This document shows positions 18,538 to 28,591 of a stretch of 64,000 nt of DNA, one piece after another. The position numbers and the translations under genes are program-made. How positions within the stretch are numbered: the stretch's first letter is position 1; each line of letters opens with the position of its first letter. Source of the stretch: Marinobacter alexandrii (GTDB taxonomy: Bacteria > Bacteroidota > Bacteroidia > Cytophagales > Cyclobacteriaceae); the NCBI GenBank assembly GCA_039984955.1, contig JBDWTN010000007.1, forward strand, positions 2,798,501 through 2,862,500. Direction: 5' to 3'. The notes beneath the pieces are model-generated. The model was not told where the DNA came from. It searched no databases and worked only from the letters and a program-made list of their open reading frames with translations.

Positions 18538-20856
18538 TTAAGCAGGATTGTTTAGCTGTTCAAAAATTGCACTATATAAATCATCAGGATTAAAAGGTTT
18601 AGTCACTATGTCACTTAAACCGGAATCTTTCTTCTTCTTTGATTTATCGTAAAGAGCAGAAGCAGTAACGGCAATGATTGGTAGATTGTAACCTAGCCCT
18701 CTTAAGGTTTTGGTGGCCTGATATCCATCCATGATTGGCATTTGGAGGTCCATCAAGATGAGATCAAATTCATTTCCTTTTTCGTGCATAAGCTCAACAG
18801 CTTCCTGACCATTTCCTGCCAGATCTACCTTTATCCCCCATTTCTCTAGCAATCTTTTAGCGATAAGGACATTCATTGAATTATCTTCAACCAGAAGGAC
18901 GGAGTGTCCAGTCAGGCTTTGTTTTGTGTCTTCCTTGATGGAGATTTCTTTTAGATGACCAATTTTTAAGACTAGAGAAAAGAAGAAAATGGAGCCATGA
19001 CCTGGCTCGCTTTGAAGATAAATCTTCGAATCCATTTGCTCTACTAGCTGCTTTGTAATTGATAAACCAAGTCCCGTGCCTCCATACTTCCTGGTAACAG
19101 AGCTACTTGCTTGTTGAAAAGATTTAAAAATTCTGTCCTTCAAATCATTGCTGACTCCAATGCCTGTATCTTCAACTTTGAAGAGCACTTCAACTTTATC
19201 ATCCTTCTCGGGACCTTTATTTACACAGAATTTAACATAGCCCTTCTCTGTGAATTTAATCGCATTTCCAATCAAGTTGGTTAGTATCTGTCTGACTCGT
19301 GTTTTATCTAAGACAACAACTTTTGGGAGATTTTCGTCATATTCAAAAATCATACTAATGCCCTTTTTGCTGGCTACAGTTTTGAAAACGTTTACTATGC
19401 TTTCACAGTAATCCTTCAAGACAATGTCACTTTCTTCTAACTCGAGTTTTCCTGCATCAATCTTACTATAGTCAAGTACATTGTCAATGAGGGTTAGAAG
19501 ATGATTCGAGGCATTTTTTAGGTTTTTGAGTTCGGGAATTTGATCCTCTCTCGGGTTGGTATCCATGAGGTGATAGGTAGTGCCTATCACGGAATTTAAA
19601 GGAGTACGTATCTCGTGACTCATGACAGACAAAAAATCAGATTTAGTTTTAGCGGCACCCTCAGCTAGTTCTTTAGCTGAGCGCCATGAAGCCGTGAAAT
19701 GCCGTGATAAAATAAGTGATTGAAAAAGAATAAATACGAGCTGTCCAAGCATGGATACCCAGAGGATTTCTTCAATAATATTTAAGTATGCTGCTGTTTT
19801 CATAAAGAAGACAAGAAGTATACCCACCGTACTATAAATGGAATATTTGGCACCTTCCTTACCGCGAATGAGTGCTTTCGTATAAACAAAGCTGATAAGC
19901 ACCATGCCAAGCAAGAGAACAATGAGGAAGGGGTCATTTAGCTGGCTGAAAATACGTACTGGGAGTAAGGTCATTAATGCCCAAAGAAGTGATATAGACA
20001 AGAAGAAATTGACTAATTTCTTTGGGGTCTCCTCTGAGAAGAGATGCTTTAGATAAAGACAGAAGAAAAAGGCGGTAAGGTAAAAGGTGCTATACTCAAT
20101 CGTCATGCCGAAACGATAAGGAATGTCAATGATATCATGAAGAACATAATTGCCCCAACCTACAATTCTGTATGAATAAACGAGACAGAACAATGCGAAA
20201 TACAGCGCCATTTTTTCTTTTCGCCCATAGAAATAGAGACCCAAGAAGAAGAAGGCACCCATGACGAGACACCCCGCCATGAAGACGTCATAGACATCAT
20301 TGATAAATTTTTTATATGTAAGACTATTTAGGGTTCCGAGTGTAATCGGACTCCCAATACCTCCTTTGCTATGAACAAAATTCGAAATGTGGATGACTAC
20401 ATTGAGTGTGTCTGATGGGATATGGGCAAGAGATACGAGTTGGTAATTTCTTCCTGGCTTTTCGGAATCACTATCAACACCAGGAACTCCCATACTGGCG
20501 AGTTTTTCATTATTCACAAAAAGCTTATAAGTGCTGAATAAATCTGGAATCCTTAAGGCTAAAGGCTCTTTTGAATTTCTAATTATAAAGAGTTGATAAG
20601 AACCGTATCCCATGGCTGGAAGGCCACTTTGCTCCCACCGATCAGGAATGTTGATTAATACTTTTTCTGTAGCAGGTTGTTTCGATGCTGGAGAAATAAA
20701 CTGGGAGGGATAGAAAGCCCATTCACCTTTCAACGGAATGGTTGGTTTGGCGTCAAAAGAAAACTCAGTAAGATCTAATACTCCATTTTGAACTTCTTGT
20801 GCAGATATATCTACACTTTGGAGCAAAATGGAAAGACACAAAAACCTCCATAGCAT
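18538..20856 (-). CDS. hybrid sensor histidine kinase with 7TM (7TMR-DISM-like) sensor
   Basis: The 772-residue protein has, in order, a signal peptide (cleavage near ISAQE) and an exported beta-sandwich domain (~25-185; WEQSGLPAMGYGSYQLFI, GRNYQLVSL). Seven transmembrane helices follow (~190-390), then a HisKA domain with FLSVMSHEIRTPLNSVIG (His414). The ATPase domain shows NLIGNAIKFTEKG and GGTGLGLSITKQLVE, and the C-terminal receiver has phospho-acceptor Asp703 in LILMDLQMPIMDG. The exported domain plus 7TM block is the 7TMR-DISM layout, thought to sense carbohydrates or other small ligands. No separate output regulator is encoded next to it. Confidence 0.92.
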   Translation of the reverse strand: MLWRFLCLSILLQSVDISAQEVQNGVLDLTEFSFDAKPTIPLKGEWAFYPSQFISPASKQPATEKVLINIPDRWEQSGLPAMGYGSYQLFIIRNSKEPLALRIPDLFSTYKLFVNNEKLASMGVPGVDSDSEKPGRNYQLVSLAHIPSDTLNVVIHISNFVHSKGGIGSPITLGTLNSLTYKKFINDVYDVFMAGCLVMGAFFFLGLYFYGRKEKMALYFALFCLVYSYRIVGWGNYVLHDIIDIPYRFGMTIEYSTFYLTAFFFCLYLKHLFSEETPKKLVNFFLSISLLWALMTLLPVRIFSQLNDPFLIVLLLGMVLISFVYTKALIRGKEGAKYSIYSTVGILLVFFMKTAAYLNIIEEILWVSMLGQLVFILFQSLILSRHFTASWRSAKELAEGAAKTKSDFLSVMSHEIRTPLNSVIGTTYHLMDTNPREDQIPELKNLKNASNHLLTLIDNVLDYSKIDAGKLELEESDIVLKDYCESIVNVFKTVASKKGISMIFEYDENLPKVVVLDKTRVRQILTNLIGNAIKFTEKGYVKFCVNKGPEKDDKVEVLFKVEDTGIGVSNDLKDRIFKSFQQASSSVTRKYGGTGLGLSITKQLVEQMDSKIYLQSEPGHGSIFFFSLVLKIGHLKEISIKEDTKQSLTGHSVLLVEDNSMNVLIAKRLLEKWGIKVDLAGNGQEAVELMHEKGNEFDLILMDLQMPIMDGYQATKTLRGLGYNLPIIAVTASALYDKSKKKKDSGLSDIVTKPFNPDDLYSAIFEQLNNPA

Positions 20857-20998
20857 AGTTAAAAGTAAACTATTTGTAAGGACCGTTCAATTGCTGTTAT
20901 ATAAATTCTTTTTTTGGTAAATAGGACGCTCAAAAGGCAGATATATGAAAATATTGCTTTGGTTCGATCAAAAAACCATGAGTAAAGACTGAAATCCT

Positions 20999-21010
20999 TA
21001 CATCTTTGCA
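20999..21010 (+). promoter_or_regulatory. candidate -7 promoter box before the THUMP methyltransferase
   Basis: TACATCTTTGCA lies 2 bp before the ATG at 21013. It has the TTTGCA end and overall shape of the boxes found at 44420, 51607 and 53044. If it is a -7 box, transcription would start at or within a few bases of the ATG, giving a leaderless or nearly leaderless mRNA. Confidence 0.4.
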
Positions 21011-21012
21011 AC

Positions 21013-22125
21013 ATGAAAATAACCATCAAGACTCTTTTTGGATTTGAAGAGATACTGGCTAGTGAAGTTGAAGCGTTGGGAGGAGAGAAGGTAGAAAAAA
21101 TCACCAGAGGAGTGAAGTGTGAGGGTAATCCTGCTTTTTTATATAGAGCTAATCTCTCGCTTCGTACAGCTATGAAAATCCTGGTGCCGATTTACACTTT
21201 CCATGCACGAGATGAGAAGCAGTTATACAATAAGATGCTGGAATTTGATTGGTCCAATTTTCTTGATGTGGATCAAACGTTTGCTATTGACCCAGTGGTT
21301 TTCTCTGAGGTGTTTACACATTCTAAGTTTGTTGGACTTAAGGCAAAAGATGCGATGGTGGATCAGTATCGGAATAAGTACAGGAGAAGACCTTCTGTAA
21401 GCACGGATAATCCAGATGTACTTTTCAATCTCCATTGTGCAAATGATTTTTTCACAGTCTCGATGGACAGCTCCGGGGCTGCATTGAATCAACGTGGTTA
21501 TCGTGAAGATGGACATAGAGCGCCAATGAATGAAGTTTTAGCGGCCGGAATGATTGTTCTTTCTGGATGGGATAAAAAATCCCCGTTGGTGGATCCAATG
21601 TGTGGTAGCGGAACGATACTTACTGAAGCTGCCATGCTGGCCATGAATATGGGTCCGAATTTGAAGCGCAAAGAATTTGGCTTTCGTACTTGGCCAGAAT
21701 ACAGCCCTATTTTATTCAATAACATCAAGAATGAAGAATTGAATAAAATACGAAAGCCTAGCATGGACCTGACAGGTATTGATATTGATGATAGTGCTGT
21801 TACACTAGCGAGAAAAGCGCTAAGTAAAATTGGTTTACGAAGAGAGGTGAAGATCAAGACAATGGATTTTCGTGAGTTCAAACCGATCAATGATCAGGGG
21901 ACGATCATTACCAATCCACCGTATGGAGAGCGTATTGGCGATGATATCCTTGAATTTTACAAAACGATGGGAGATGCTTTCAAGCAGAACTTTGTAGGAT
22001 ATGATGCCTGGCTTATTAGCTCCAACAAGCAAGCTTTAAAGCAAATTGGCCTTAAAGACTCGGAACGAATCAAGCTGTACAATGGAAAGCTGGAATGCGA
22101 CTTTTGTAAGTATGAGTTGTATTAA
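21013..22125 (+). CDS. THUMP-domain class I RNA methyltransferase (RlmL N-half type)
   Basis: The 370-residue protein has an N-terminal ferredoxin-like/THUMP region (~1-155; FGFEEILASEVEALGG, VFSEVFTHSKFVGLKAKDAM) and a Rossmann methyltransferase domain. That domain shows DPMCGSGTILTEAAM (SAM motif), GIDIDDSAVTLARKAL and the catalytic NPPYGER at residues 301-307. NPPY is typical of enzymes that methylate exocyclic amines, and the relatives of this family make m2G in 23S rRNA (position 2445 in E. coli). The E. coli enzyme is fused to a second methyltransferase; here the protein ends after the first, as in most Bacteroidota. Confidence 0.93.
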   Translation: MKITIKTLFGFEEILASEVEALGGEKVEKITRGVKCEGNPAFLYRANLSLRTAMKILVPIYTFHARDEKQLYNKMLEFDWSNFLDVDQTFAIDPVVFSEVFTHSKFVGLKAKDAMVDQYRNKYRRRPSVSTDNPDVLFNLHCANDFFTVSMDSSGAALNQRGYREDGHRAPMNEVLAAGMIVLSGWDKKSPLVDPMCGSGTILTEAAMLAMNMGPNLKRKEFGFRTWPEYSPILFNNIKNEELNKIRKPSMDLTGIDIDDSAVTLARKALSKIGLRREVKIKTMDFREFKPINDQGTIITNPPYGERIGDDILEFYKTMGDAFKQNFVGYDAWLISSNKQALKQIGLKDSERIKLYNGKLECDFCKYELY

Positions 22126-22198
22126 CCACAGAGGACACAAAGAAGCACTGAGGAATTTCTCTTTTTCTCTGTGCTATACTCCGCTTTCTCAGTGGTTA
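22123..22198. repeat. imperfect palindrome starting at the methyltransferase stop codon
   Basis: TAACCAC (22123-22129) pairs with GTGGTTA (22192-22198), with further partial pairing inside (ACAGAGG, GCACTGAGG, CTCTGTGC, CTCAGTGG). It begins exactly on the TAA stop codon and fills the gap to the convergent phosphatase gene. The composition resembles dispersed extragenic repeats of this phylum. It could fold as a bidirectional terminator but has no T tract. Confidence 0.55.
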
Positions 22199-22203
22199 GA
22201 AAT

Positions 22204-22698
22204 CTAAAATTTCAACCGAACTAATTTACCTTTTCCTACTTCTGCTGCTACTATGATGATAAGATTAGAATAGTCACTTTCATCAAATTGGGAAAACGTA
22301 TCATTTCCTAAGAGTGCATTAGCTAACGCTGGAATTGTATTTGAGTGACCGGAAATCATAACTGTGCCACCTGTATGTTTTTCTGCAAGGGTAGCCAGCC
22401 ATTCTCCCTTTGCATATGGGTCATATTCTTGCACTTCAAGATTTTTCATCTCAGCTATCGGTTGAAGTGTTTCTTGTGTGCGCTTGAAAGGAGTAGAGTA
22501 CAGGGCATCAATGTCTTGATTAACCAACATTTCAGACAGATTAGCAGATCTGGTTTTTCCATCTTCATTGAGAGGTGGGTTTCGAGTTCCGTCATTGGCT
22601 TTCTCCGCGTGTCGAACCAGTATGAATGTGGTTTGATCTTGCGAAAAGCAAAACTGTGTTATAGAGAGCAGTAATGTGAGGGATAGTACTTTTTTCAC
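22204..22698 (-). CDS. exported histidine phosphatase (phosphoglycerate mutase superfamily)
   Basis: The 164-residue protein has a signal peptide (MKKVLSLTLLLSITQFCFSQ), the phospho-histidine motif LVRHAEK (His30), TPFKRTQETL with the conserved Arg, and the second histidine in ISGHSNT. The length and motifs fit small SixA-like branches of the superfamily. Export makes a periplasmic phosphatase likely; the substrate is unknown. It is convergent with the methyltransferase gene. Confidence 0.88.
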   Translation of the reverse strand: MKKVLSLTLLLSITQFCFSQDQTTFILVRHAEKANDGTRNPPLNEDGKTRSANLSEMLVNQDIDALYSTPFKRTQETLQPIAEMKNLEVQEYDPYAKGEWLATLAEKHTGGTVMISGHSNTIPALANALLGNDTFSQFDESDYSNLIIIVAAEVGKGKLVRLKF

Positions 22699-22913
22699 GA
22701 TCCAAAATGTTGATTATATAGGTAATTTAAATGATCGTCTCTTTTTCTGCTAAGAGATCGATTCTTTTTAGATACGTGGTACACTAGTATTCTTGGAAGG
22801 CAAAGGTCATCATAACGCCTTATTATATTTTTTCATTCAAAATTTCACAACGGTTTAGGGTTATTTGAGTCTTTCTTGTACTTAACACAGTCAAGTAATT
22901 CTTCAACTAACCA

Positions 22914-25232
22914 ATGAGAAAACTCACCCAACTCACCCTCTCTTTCTTGATTGCGATATCTGGCGTATACAGTCAGGGGACAACCAAGTATACCATCAGC
23001 GGATATGTAAAGGAAGATGTCAGTAATGAACTGCTTCCAGGAGTAACCATATTTATTCCCTCATTGAATACAGGTGTCATTACGAATGGCTATGGGTTTT
23101 ATTCCATGACTTTACCTGAGGGAACATACGAGCTTGTTTATACATCGGTAGGTTTTGATGGAATAAAGACTGATATAGTGTTGAATAAAGATGTAGTGCT
23201 AGATCAGTTTCTACGTCCCTCGGTACTCACGCTTGATGAGGTGGTAGTAAGTGCAGAACTACAGGAAAAAGTTAGCGAGAATTCTCAGATGAGTTCGGTA
23301 CGTCTATCCACCAAAAGCGTGGAAAACATACCAGCACTGATGGGAGAAAAAGATGTGCTCAAGGTACTTCAGTTGATGCCAGGAGTGCAGTCCGGATCAG
23401 AAGGAAACAGCGGACTCTATGTGAGAGGAGGAGGGCCTGATCAAAATTTATTGATTTTGGATGATGCAATTGTTTACAATGCCAATCATTTGTTCGGCTT
23501 CTTTTCCATTTTTAACGGAGATGCATTAAAGTCTACAGAACTTTATAAAGGAGGGTTCCCAGCCAGATTTGGAGGTAGGCTTTCCTCAGTGATCAAAATG
23601 GACATGAAAGATGGAAATAAAGAGGAGATGCATGGCAAAGTTGGTATTGGCTTGATTTCTTCTTCTCTTATGCTGGAGGGTCCAATTAACAAAGGAAAAA
23701 CGTCTTTCGTAGTGAGCGCTAGACGTACCTACTTTGATGCGATAGCTGGTATTTTTAATAGTTCACCTGACAAAGGCGGCTATTATTTCTATGATCTAAA
23801 TGCTAAGGTTAACCATGAGTTTGACTCCAAAAACAAGCTGTATGTAAGTGGGTATTTTGGACAGGATCGATTCTTCGCCAGAAACAAAGAGGAAGGGTTT
23901 GATGCTAAACTAGGATGGGGTAATGCCTCGTCGACAATAAGATGGAATCATCAATTTTCAAAAAAGGTATTTACTAACACATCACTTATTTTTAGTCGAT
24001 ATCTTTTTGATATCAGAGAAGAAGAAGACGATTTTGAATTAAGATTTAACTCCAGTATCAGAGACTTTGGGTTTAAGTATGACGTAGACTTCTTTCCGTC
24101 CATCAATCATTCAATAAAATTCGGAGTGTCAAGCACCAATCATCGATTTATACCCAGTGCCTTAGTTGTAAGGGAAGCATCTGTCGGCCCAACAGATGAA
24201 GAAGAGAAGTTCAATACATTGGAGTCAGCCATTTATGTAGAGGACGATATGCGATTATTTGGAAAACTCAATGCAAATATTGGACTTAGATTTAGCCACT
24301 TTATTCATGAGAATAAAACATATTCAAGACCTGAACCTCGGATTTCCCTTGCGTACATGTTACCTAACGACTATGCAGTAAAGGCATCCTTCGCCAGTAT
24401 GAATCAGTACGTTCACTTACTTTCTAATTCTGGGATAGGACTACCCACTGATTTATGGGTTTCGTCAACTGATCGGGTGAGGCCGCAGAGTTCAAGGCAG
24501 GTTGCATTGGGTTTTGCTAAAGATATCTCCAACGGCATTTCTGTTTCACTAGAAGGTTATCTTAAAAAATCAGACGATGTAATCGCATATAAGGAGGGTG
24601 CGAGCTTTCTTATATTGGATGATCCAGAATCTTCTGAGTCTGTCTCTTGGGAGGATAATATTACTACTGGTGCAGCAGATGCTATGGGGCTTGAATTATT
24701 TCTTGAAAAGAAGGTTGGAGATTTTACTGGATGGTTTGGGTACACGCTTTCAAAAACCGAACTGCAATTTGATGAGTTGAACTTTGGGAGAAAATTCCTT
24801 GCTCGATATGATCGAAGACATGATGTTTCGTTGGTGGGGATTTATCATATTTCAGATCGATTGACTATTTCAGGAACTTGGATTTATGGGACAGGAAATA
24901 ACTTTTCACTACCGGTAAGAACACATCGTACTGCGTCGGATATTTTAGGAAACTTTACTGTTTTCAACGACCGATTTGAAGATATAGATGAGAGAAACAA
25001 TTTTAGAGCAGAGGCTTATCATAGGTTGGATCTGAGTATTCGGATGACAAAAGAGAAGAAAAGAGGGAGACGTACATGGGAATTGAGTCTTTACAATGCC
25101 TACAGTAGGAAAAATCCTTTTTTCTACTACCAATTAACTGATTTTGACAATAATGGAACACAACGAGGCACATTGAATAGAGTCACATTGTTTCCAATTC
25201 TTCCTTCATTTAGATACACATTTGAATTTTAG
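22914..25232 (+). CDS. TonB-dependent outer-membrane receptor
   Basis: The 772-residue protein has a signal peptide (cleavage near GVYSQG) and a carboxypeptidase regulatory-like domain (~22-110; YTISGYVKEDVSNELLPGVT). The plug domain shows VQSGSEGNSGLYVRGGGPDQ and LSSVIKMDMKDG, and a 22-strand-type beta-barrel ends in an aromatic residue (FRYTFEF). These receptors import substrates using TonB energy. The next gene, 4 bp downstream, encodes a DUF4249 lipoprotein, a pairing frequent in Bacteroidota; the ligand is not known. The first in-frame ATG gives a clean signal peptide. Confidence 0.95.
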   Translation: MRKLTQLTLSFLIAISGVYSQGTTKYTISGYVKEDVSNELLPGVTIFIPSLNTGVITNGYGFYSMTLPEGTYELVYTSVGFDGIKTDIVLNKDVVLDQFLRPSVLTLDEVVVSAELQEKVSENSQMSSVRLSTKSVENIPALMGEKDVLKVLQLMPGVQSGSEGNSGLYVRGGGPDQNLLILDDAIVYNANHLFGFFSIFNGDALKSTELYKGGFPARFGGRLSSVIKMDMKDGNKEEMHGKVGIGLISSSLMLEGPINKGKTSFVVSARRTYFDAIAGIFNSSPDKGGYYFYDLNAKVNHEFDSKNKLYVSGYFGQDRFFARNKEEGFDAKLGWGNASSTIRWNHQFSKKVFTNTSLIFSRYLFDIREEEDDFELRFNSSIRDFGFKYDVDFFPSINHSIKFGVSSTNHRFIPSALVVREASVGPTDEEEKFNTLESAIYVEDDMRLFGKLNANIGLRFSHFIHENKTYSRPEPRISLAYMLPNDYAVKASFASMNQYVHLLSNSGIGLPTDLWVSSTDRVRPQSSRQVALGFAKDISNGISVSLEGYLKKSDDVIAYKEGASFLILDDPESSESVSWEDNITTGAADAMGLELFLEKKVGDFTGWFGYTLSKTELQFDELNFGRKFLARYDRRHDVSLVGIYHISDRLTISGTWIYGTGNNFSLPVRTHRTASDILGNFTVFNDRFEDIDERNNFRAEAYHRLDLSIRMTKEKKRGRRTWELSLYNAYSRKNPFFYYQLTDFDNNGTQRGTLNRVTLFPILPSFRYTFEF

Positions 25233-25236
25233 TACG

Positions 25237-26040
25237 ATGAAAATAAAAAATCTATTACTTGCTCTAGGCATTTTTTTCTTATTGGCGTGTGAGGAAGAAG
25301 TACCACCTCCGGATTTCGATGAAGAAGAAAAACTTGTAGTGAATTCGATTATATCTCCGTTCTCAGAAGAGATCATAGTAGAAGTATCAGTTTCAAGAAA
25401 TGCCTTTGGAATTATAGATGGTGATTTTGAAAGTGATATCGTGAGGGATGCTATCGTCACAATAAGTGATGGTACGAGGGAAGTATTGATCCCTTTTGAT
25501 GATGATCAACTTCACTACAGTATACCATCTTTTTTGTTTTCTTTAGATGAAGGTAAAACCTTTCTTTTAAGTGTAGAAGCAAATGGAGAATCTGTTTACG
25601 GTGAAACAATATTGCCTAAACGGATTACCGAACTGGAATCTGTTACTTTAAATCAGAATAATGTGCTGAATGTAACCTGGCAAGATTTTACAGAATCGGA
25701 TAATTATTATCGAATATTAGCCACAGGATTCAATTCTGAATTTCAATTTTCAGAGAATTTCTTCTTTGAGAGTGATGAATTTATTTCAGATACAAATCGA
25801 AATGGAGAAGTACTTTCAGCACGAGGAGAGGGAAATGAGTTTGCTACAGGGGGATATGATAATGTAACGGTCAGAATTATTTCCAGTAGTTCTCTATACT
25901 CCGATTACTTCAGGATACTTAAAAATTTTGTGCAGGATGATCCTTTTGCTGATCCGGTACAACTTCCATCAAATATTGTCGGTGGTATTGGAATCTTTGA
26001 AGCAGTACAGGTTTCAGAATTTACGGTTGAAGCACCTTAA
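25237..26040 (+). CDS. DUF4249 family lipoprotein
   Basis: The 267-residue lipoprotein has a lipobox ending FFLLAC (Cys18), then EEEVPPPDFDEEEKLVVNS and a beta-rich body typical of DUF4249. The frame extends upstream to a TTG at 25222 inside the receptor gene, but the ATG at 25237 gives the proper lipoprotein signal and sits 4 bp after the receptor's stop codon. It is probably co-transcribed with the receptor and acts beside it at the outer membrane. Its biochemical role is not established for the family. Confidence 0.88.
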   Translation: MKIKNLLLALGIFFLLACEEEVPPPDFDEEEKLVVNSIISPFSEEIIVEVSVSRNAFGIIDGDFESDIVRDAIVTISDGTREVLIPFDDDQLHYSIPSFLFSLDEGKTFLLSVEANGESVYGETILPKRITELESVTLNQNNVLNVTWQDFTESDNYYRILATGFNSEFQFSENFFFESDEFISDTNRNGEVLSARGEGNEFATGGYDNVTVRIISSSSLYSDYFRILKNFVQDDPFADPVQLPSNIVGGIGIFEAVQVSEFTVEAP

Positions 26041-26058
26041 CCAAGCACTTCAACCGTA
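26022..26058. terminator. hairpin overlapping the end of the DUF4249 gene
   Basis: TACGGTTGAAG (26022-26032) and CTTCAACCGTA (26048-26058) form a perfect 11-bp stem with a 15-base loop that includes the TAA stop codon. It is followed by GAGATTTCTATT and sits between convergent genes. The stem is strong but the T tract is poor, so terminator function is probable rather than certain. Confidence 0.6.
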
Positions 26059-26068
26059 GAGATTTCTA

Positions 26069-28513
26069 TTACCTTGGATTTAAAATCGCATCAATACGCT
26101 TCTGGATATCCTGAAGATGGAAACGAGATGATGAATTATTCTGTCTTGCAAGTCCACTTCTCACGTCTCTTTCAAGTCTTGTCAGTGTAGCCATTGCTAT
26201 AGACGGGATATCAGAGTTAGCATACCTTTCTTCTTCTAGATTCATCAATTCTCCTAAGCGATCAATGTGTTCTTTTTGGAGATTTCTGCGATAGGTATCT
26301 ATGCTTCTGCCGTTATACAACTCACTCCAAATACCTTGACGCATATCAGTGAATAGTGATGATAGTGTATAAGCATTGCTTCCATTCAATGCTTCGTTTT
26401 CAACTAATCTCATCAGCATAGACTCCACCGTGAGCCTACTCAGTATTCGAACCTGAGAAGCTCTCATTCGATTTACTAATCCGTCTTGTTGAATTCTTCC
26501 TAGGATTTCGGCATCTACCAACCAATTAGGAGTAGCAAATAATTGCTCATTTAAGAATTTAACTGCCCGTTGTTGTTTGTCCTTTTCTACATGCGTATAT
26601 ACTGCACCATCTTGATCAGCAGTTTTATAATATTCATAAACACCGCCAACGTTTGACACTACATGCGCAGTGTATCGATTGAATTGGCCCACTACATTTC
26701 TATACAATTCAGCCAGGTCATCGTAGTTCTCCCCATCCTCAGTAGTCCAATCCATTAACTTGTCAAGGATACGTTTAAGATTTCGGATACCCAATTCACT
26801 TGCAAGCATTGAATCGTGACCTATATCTTCAGTTTGAGCAGTAGGATCCACAGGAATACGTCGCTGGCGTCCATATCTGTAAATAGGGTTATTGCCCTTC
26901 TCTTTGATCCACGCGTTGAGTGTTTCTTCTTCGTCTTCAGGGCTATTCACATTCGCAATTGGCTTATATCCAAACTGAGTAACCCAAAGATCGTACTCAC
27001 CGACTCTTGGGAAGAAATTTGTGATTCCATCTTCTGGTTGAGCTACATAATTGAATCTTGCATAGTCCATGATGGATGGAGCTACGCCATGTGTATCAGT
27101 AAATGCTTTGTTTCTTAGTTGATCCACGGTGTATGCAGGTGAAGAGCCCATATTGTGTGGGTACCCTAGCGTATGTCCAACTTCATGCGCGGATACAAAT
27201 CGAATCAATTCACCCATCAAGTCATCATCAAACTTTGTTCTTTGAGCTTCTGGGTTTACTGCAGCAGTCTGTATGAAATACCAATTTCTCAAAAGATTCA
27301 TCACATTGTGATACCAAAGGATGTCGCTTTCCAATATCTCACCGGTTCTTGGATCGTGAACGTGTGGTCCTTGAGCATTTTGAATATCTGTTGCTATATA
27401 TCTAATCACGGAATATCTCACATCTTCTGGACTCCACTCAGGATCTTCTTCTTTTGTTGGTGCGTATTTACCCATGATTGCATTTTTGAAGCCTGCTGCC
27501 TCAAAAGCTACTTGCCAATCATCTACTCCTTGTTTAATGTGTTTTCTCCACTTTTCAGGAGTAGCAGGGTCTATGTAATAAATAATTGGCTTGACTGGCT
27601 CTACCAATTCACCTCTATTGTATGCATCCCAATCACTAGGTTCCAATCTCCATCGTGTAATTAGTCTTCTTGTTGCAGCTTTTTGTTCGTCTGAACTATA
27701 GTCAATCTGGCGTAGCGAAAAGAATCCAACACGTTCGTCATGATATCTTGGAACCATCGGATCATTCGGTAGCAGAATCATGGATTGATTCATTTCTATG
27801 GAAAGTGTCTCCGTAAGTCCATTTGCAGGTAGTTCATCACCTTTGTATGTAAGGATATGTCTCACTTCCACATTTTCAGGAAATGATTTCACTGAAGTAA
27901 TCAATGAACGTGACTTGTCAATTCCTTTGATTTTAAAACGCTTTCTTTCAGCATCTCGTAGGCCACCGATCATCGGGATATCACTCGAGAAGAAGTCTGA
28001 AACTTTGATTACATAAGCGGAGGAATCATCTTTCATTGTTTCCAATGAGAATGACTCGACGATTGGCTCGAAGTTGTTATTCTTTACAGAAGTATAGATA
28101 GGCTCATCCTCATTGGCGATATTGTTGTAAGAGACAGATCTCATTAGGATTTTGCCGCCCATTTTCTGAAATCTAATTACTTGCTGAGGTCGGGATTTCA
28201 TACCTGCTCCTCCGAAATTCAGTCCTTTTACATGACCAGCAATTCTTGAAACAATGAGGATTTCTTTTTCAAGTAAATCAGCTGGAATTTCAAAGTAGAA
28301 ATCATCTCCAACTTGATGAGAAGTGATCAAACCTTCATCGGAAATCGCTTCGTCTGTAATTATTTCAGCATATTTTTTTAATCCATTTTTCTTCTTTTTA
28401 GGTGCAGCTTGTTCAGTATCATCACCTTTCTTTTTCTTCTTTTTTTGAGCCTGTATATCCGTGGAGAATCCCACGAAAAGTACAGCTAACATTAGTGTAA
28501 GTATTTTTCTCAT
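26069..28513 (-). CDS. exported zinc-dependent metalloprotease (DUF5117/DUF4953-type)
   Basis: The 814-residue protein has a signal peptide (cleavage near IQAQKKKKK) and a lysine-rich stretch. A large N-terminal beta-rich domain resembles DUF5118/DUF5117, and a metzincin-like catalytic domain carries HEVGHTLGYPH (His443, Glu444, His447, His453) and the downstream methionine turn SIMDYARFNY. This arrangement is typical of large Bacteroidota zinc proteases of unknown substrate. The ATG at 28513 was chosen over an upstream alternative start at 28552 because it begins the signal peptide (MRKILTLMLAVLFVGFS). It is convergent with the receptor/DUF4249 unit. Confidence 0.9.
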   Translation of the reverse strand: MRKILTLMLAVLFVGFSTDIQAQKKKKKKGDDTEQAAPKKKKNGLKKYAEIITDEAISDEGLITSHQVGDDFYFEIPADLLEKEILIVSRIAGHVKGLNFGGAGMKSRPQQVIRFQKMGGKILMRSVSYNNIANEDEPIYTSVKNNNFEPIVESFSLETMKDDSSAYVIKVSDFFSSDIPMIGGLRDAERKRFKIKGIDKSRSLITSVKSFPENVEVRHILTYKGDELPANGLTETLSIEMNQSMILLPNDPMVPRYHDERVGFFSLRQIDYSSDEQKAATRRLITRWRLEPSDWDAYNRGELVEPVKPIIYYIDPATPEKWRKHIKQGVDDWQVAFEAAGFKNAIMGKYAPTKEEDPEWSPEDVRYSVIRYIATDIQNAQGPHVHDPRTGEILESDILWYHNVMNLLRNWYFIQTAAVNPEAQRTKFDDDLMGELIRFVSAHEVGHTLGYPHNMGSSPAYTVDQLRNKAFTDTHGVAPSIMDYARFNYVAQPEDGITNFFPRVGEYDLWVTQFGYKPIANVNSPEDEEETLNAWIKEKGNNPIYRYGRQRRIPVDPTAQTEDIGHDSMLASELGIRNLKRILDKLMDWTTEDGENYDDLAELYRNVVGQFNRYTAHVVSNVGGVYEYYKTADQDGAVYTHVEKDKQQRAVKFLNEQLFATPNWLVDAEILGRIQQDGLVNRMRASQVRILSRLTVESMLMRLVENEALNGSNAYTLSSLFTDMRQGIWSELYNGRSIDTYRRNLQKEHIDRLGELMNLEEERYANSDIPSIAMATLTRLERDVRSGLARQNNSSSRFHLQDIQKRIDAILNPR

Positions 28514-28591
28514 ACCATTGGGGTTAAATTTTGTCGGCAACTTAACTACCAAAGCAGCAAATTGGATTTGCTTTTATGTAAGCGGTAATCT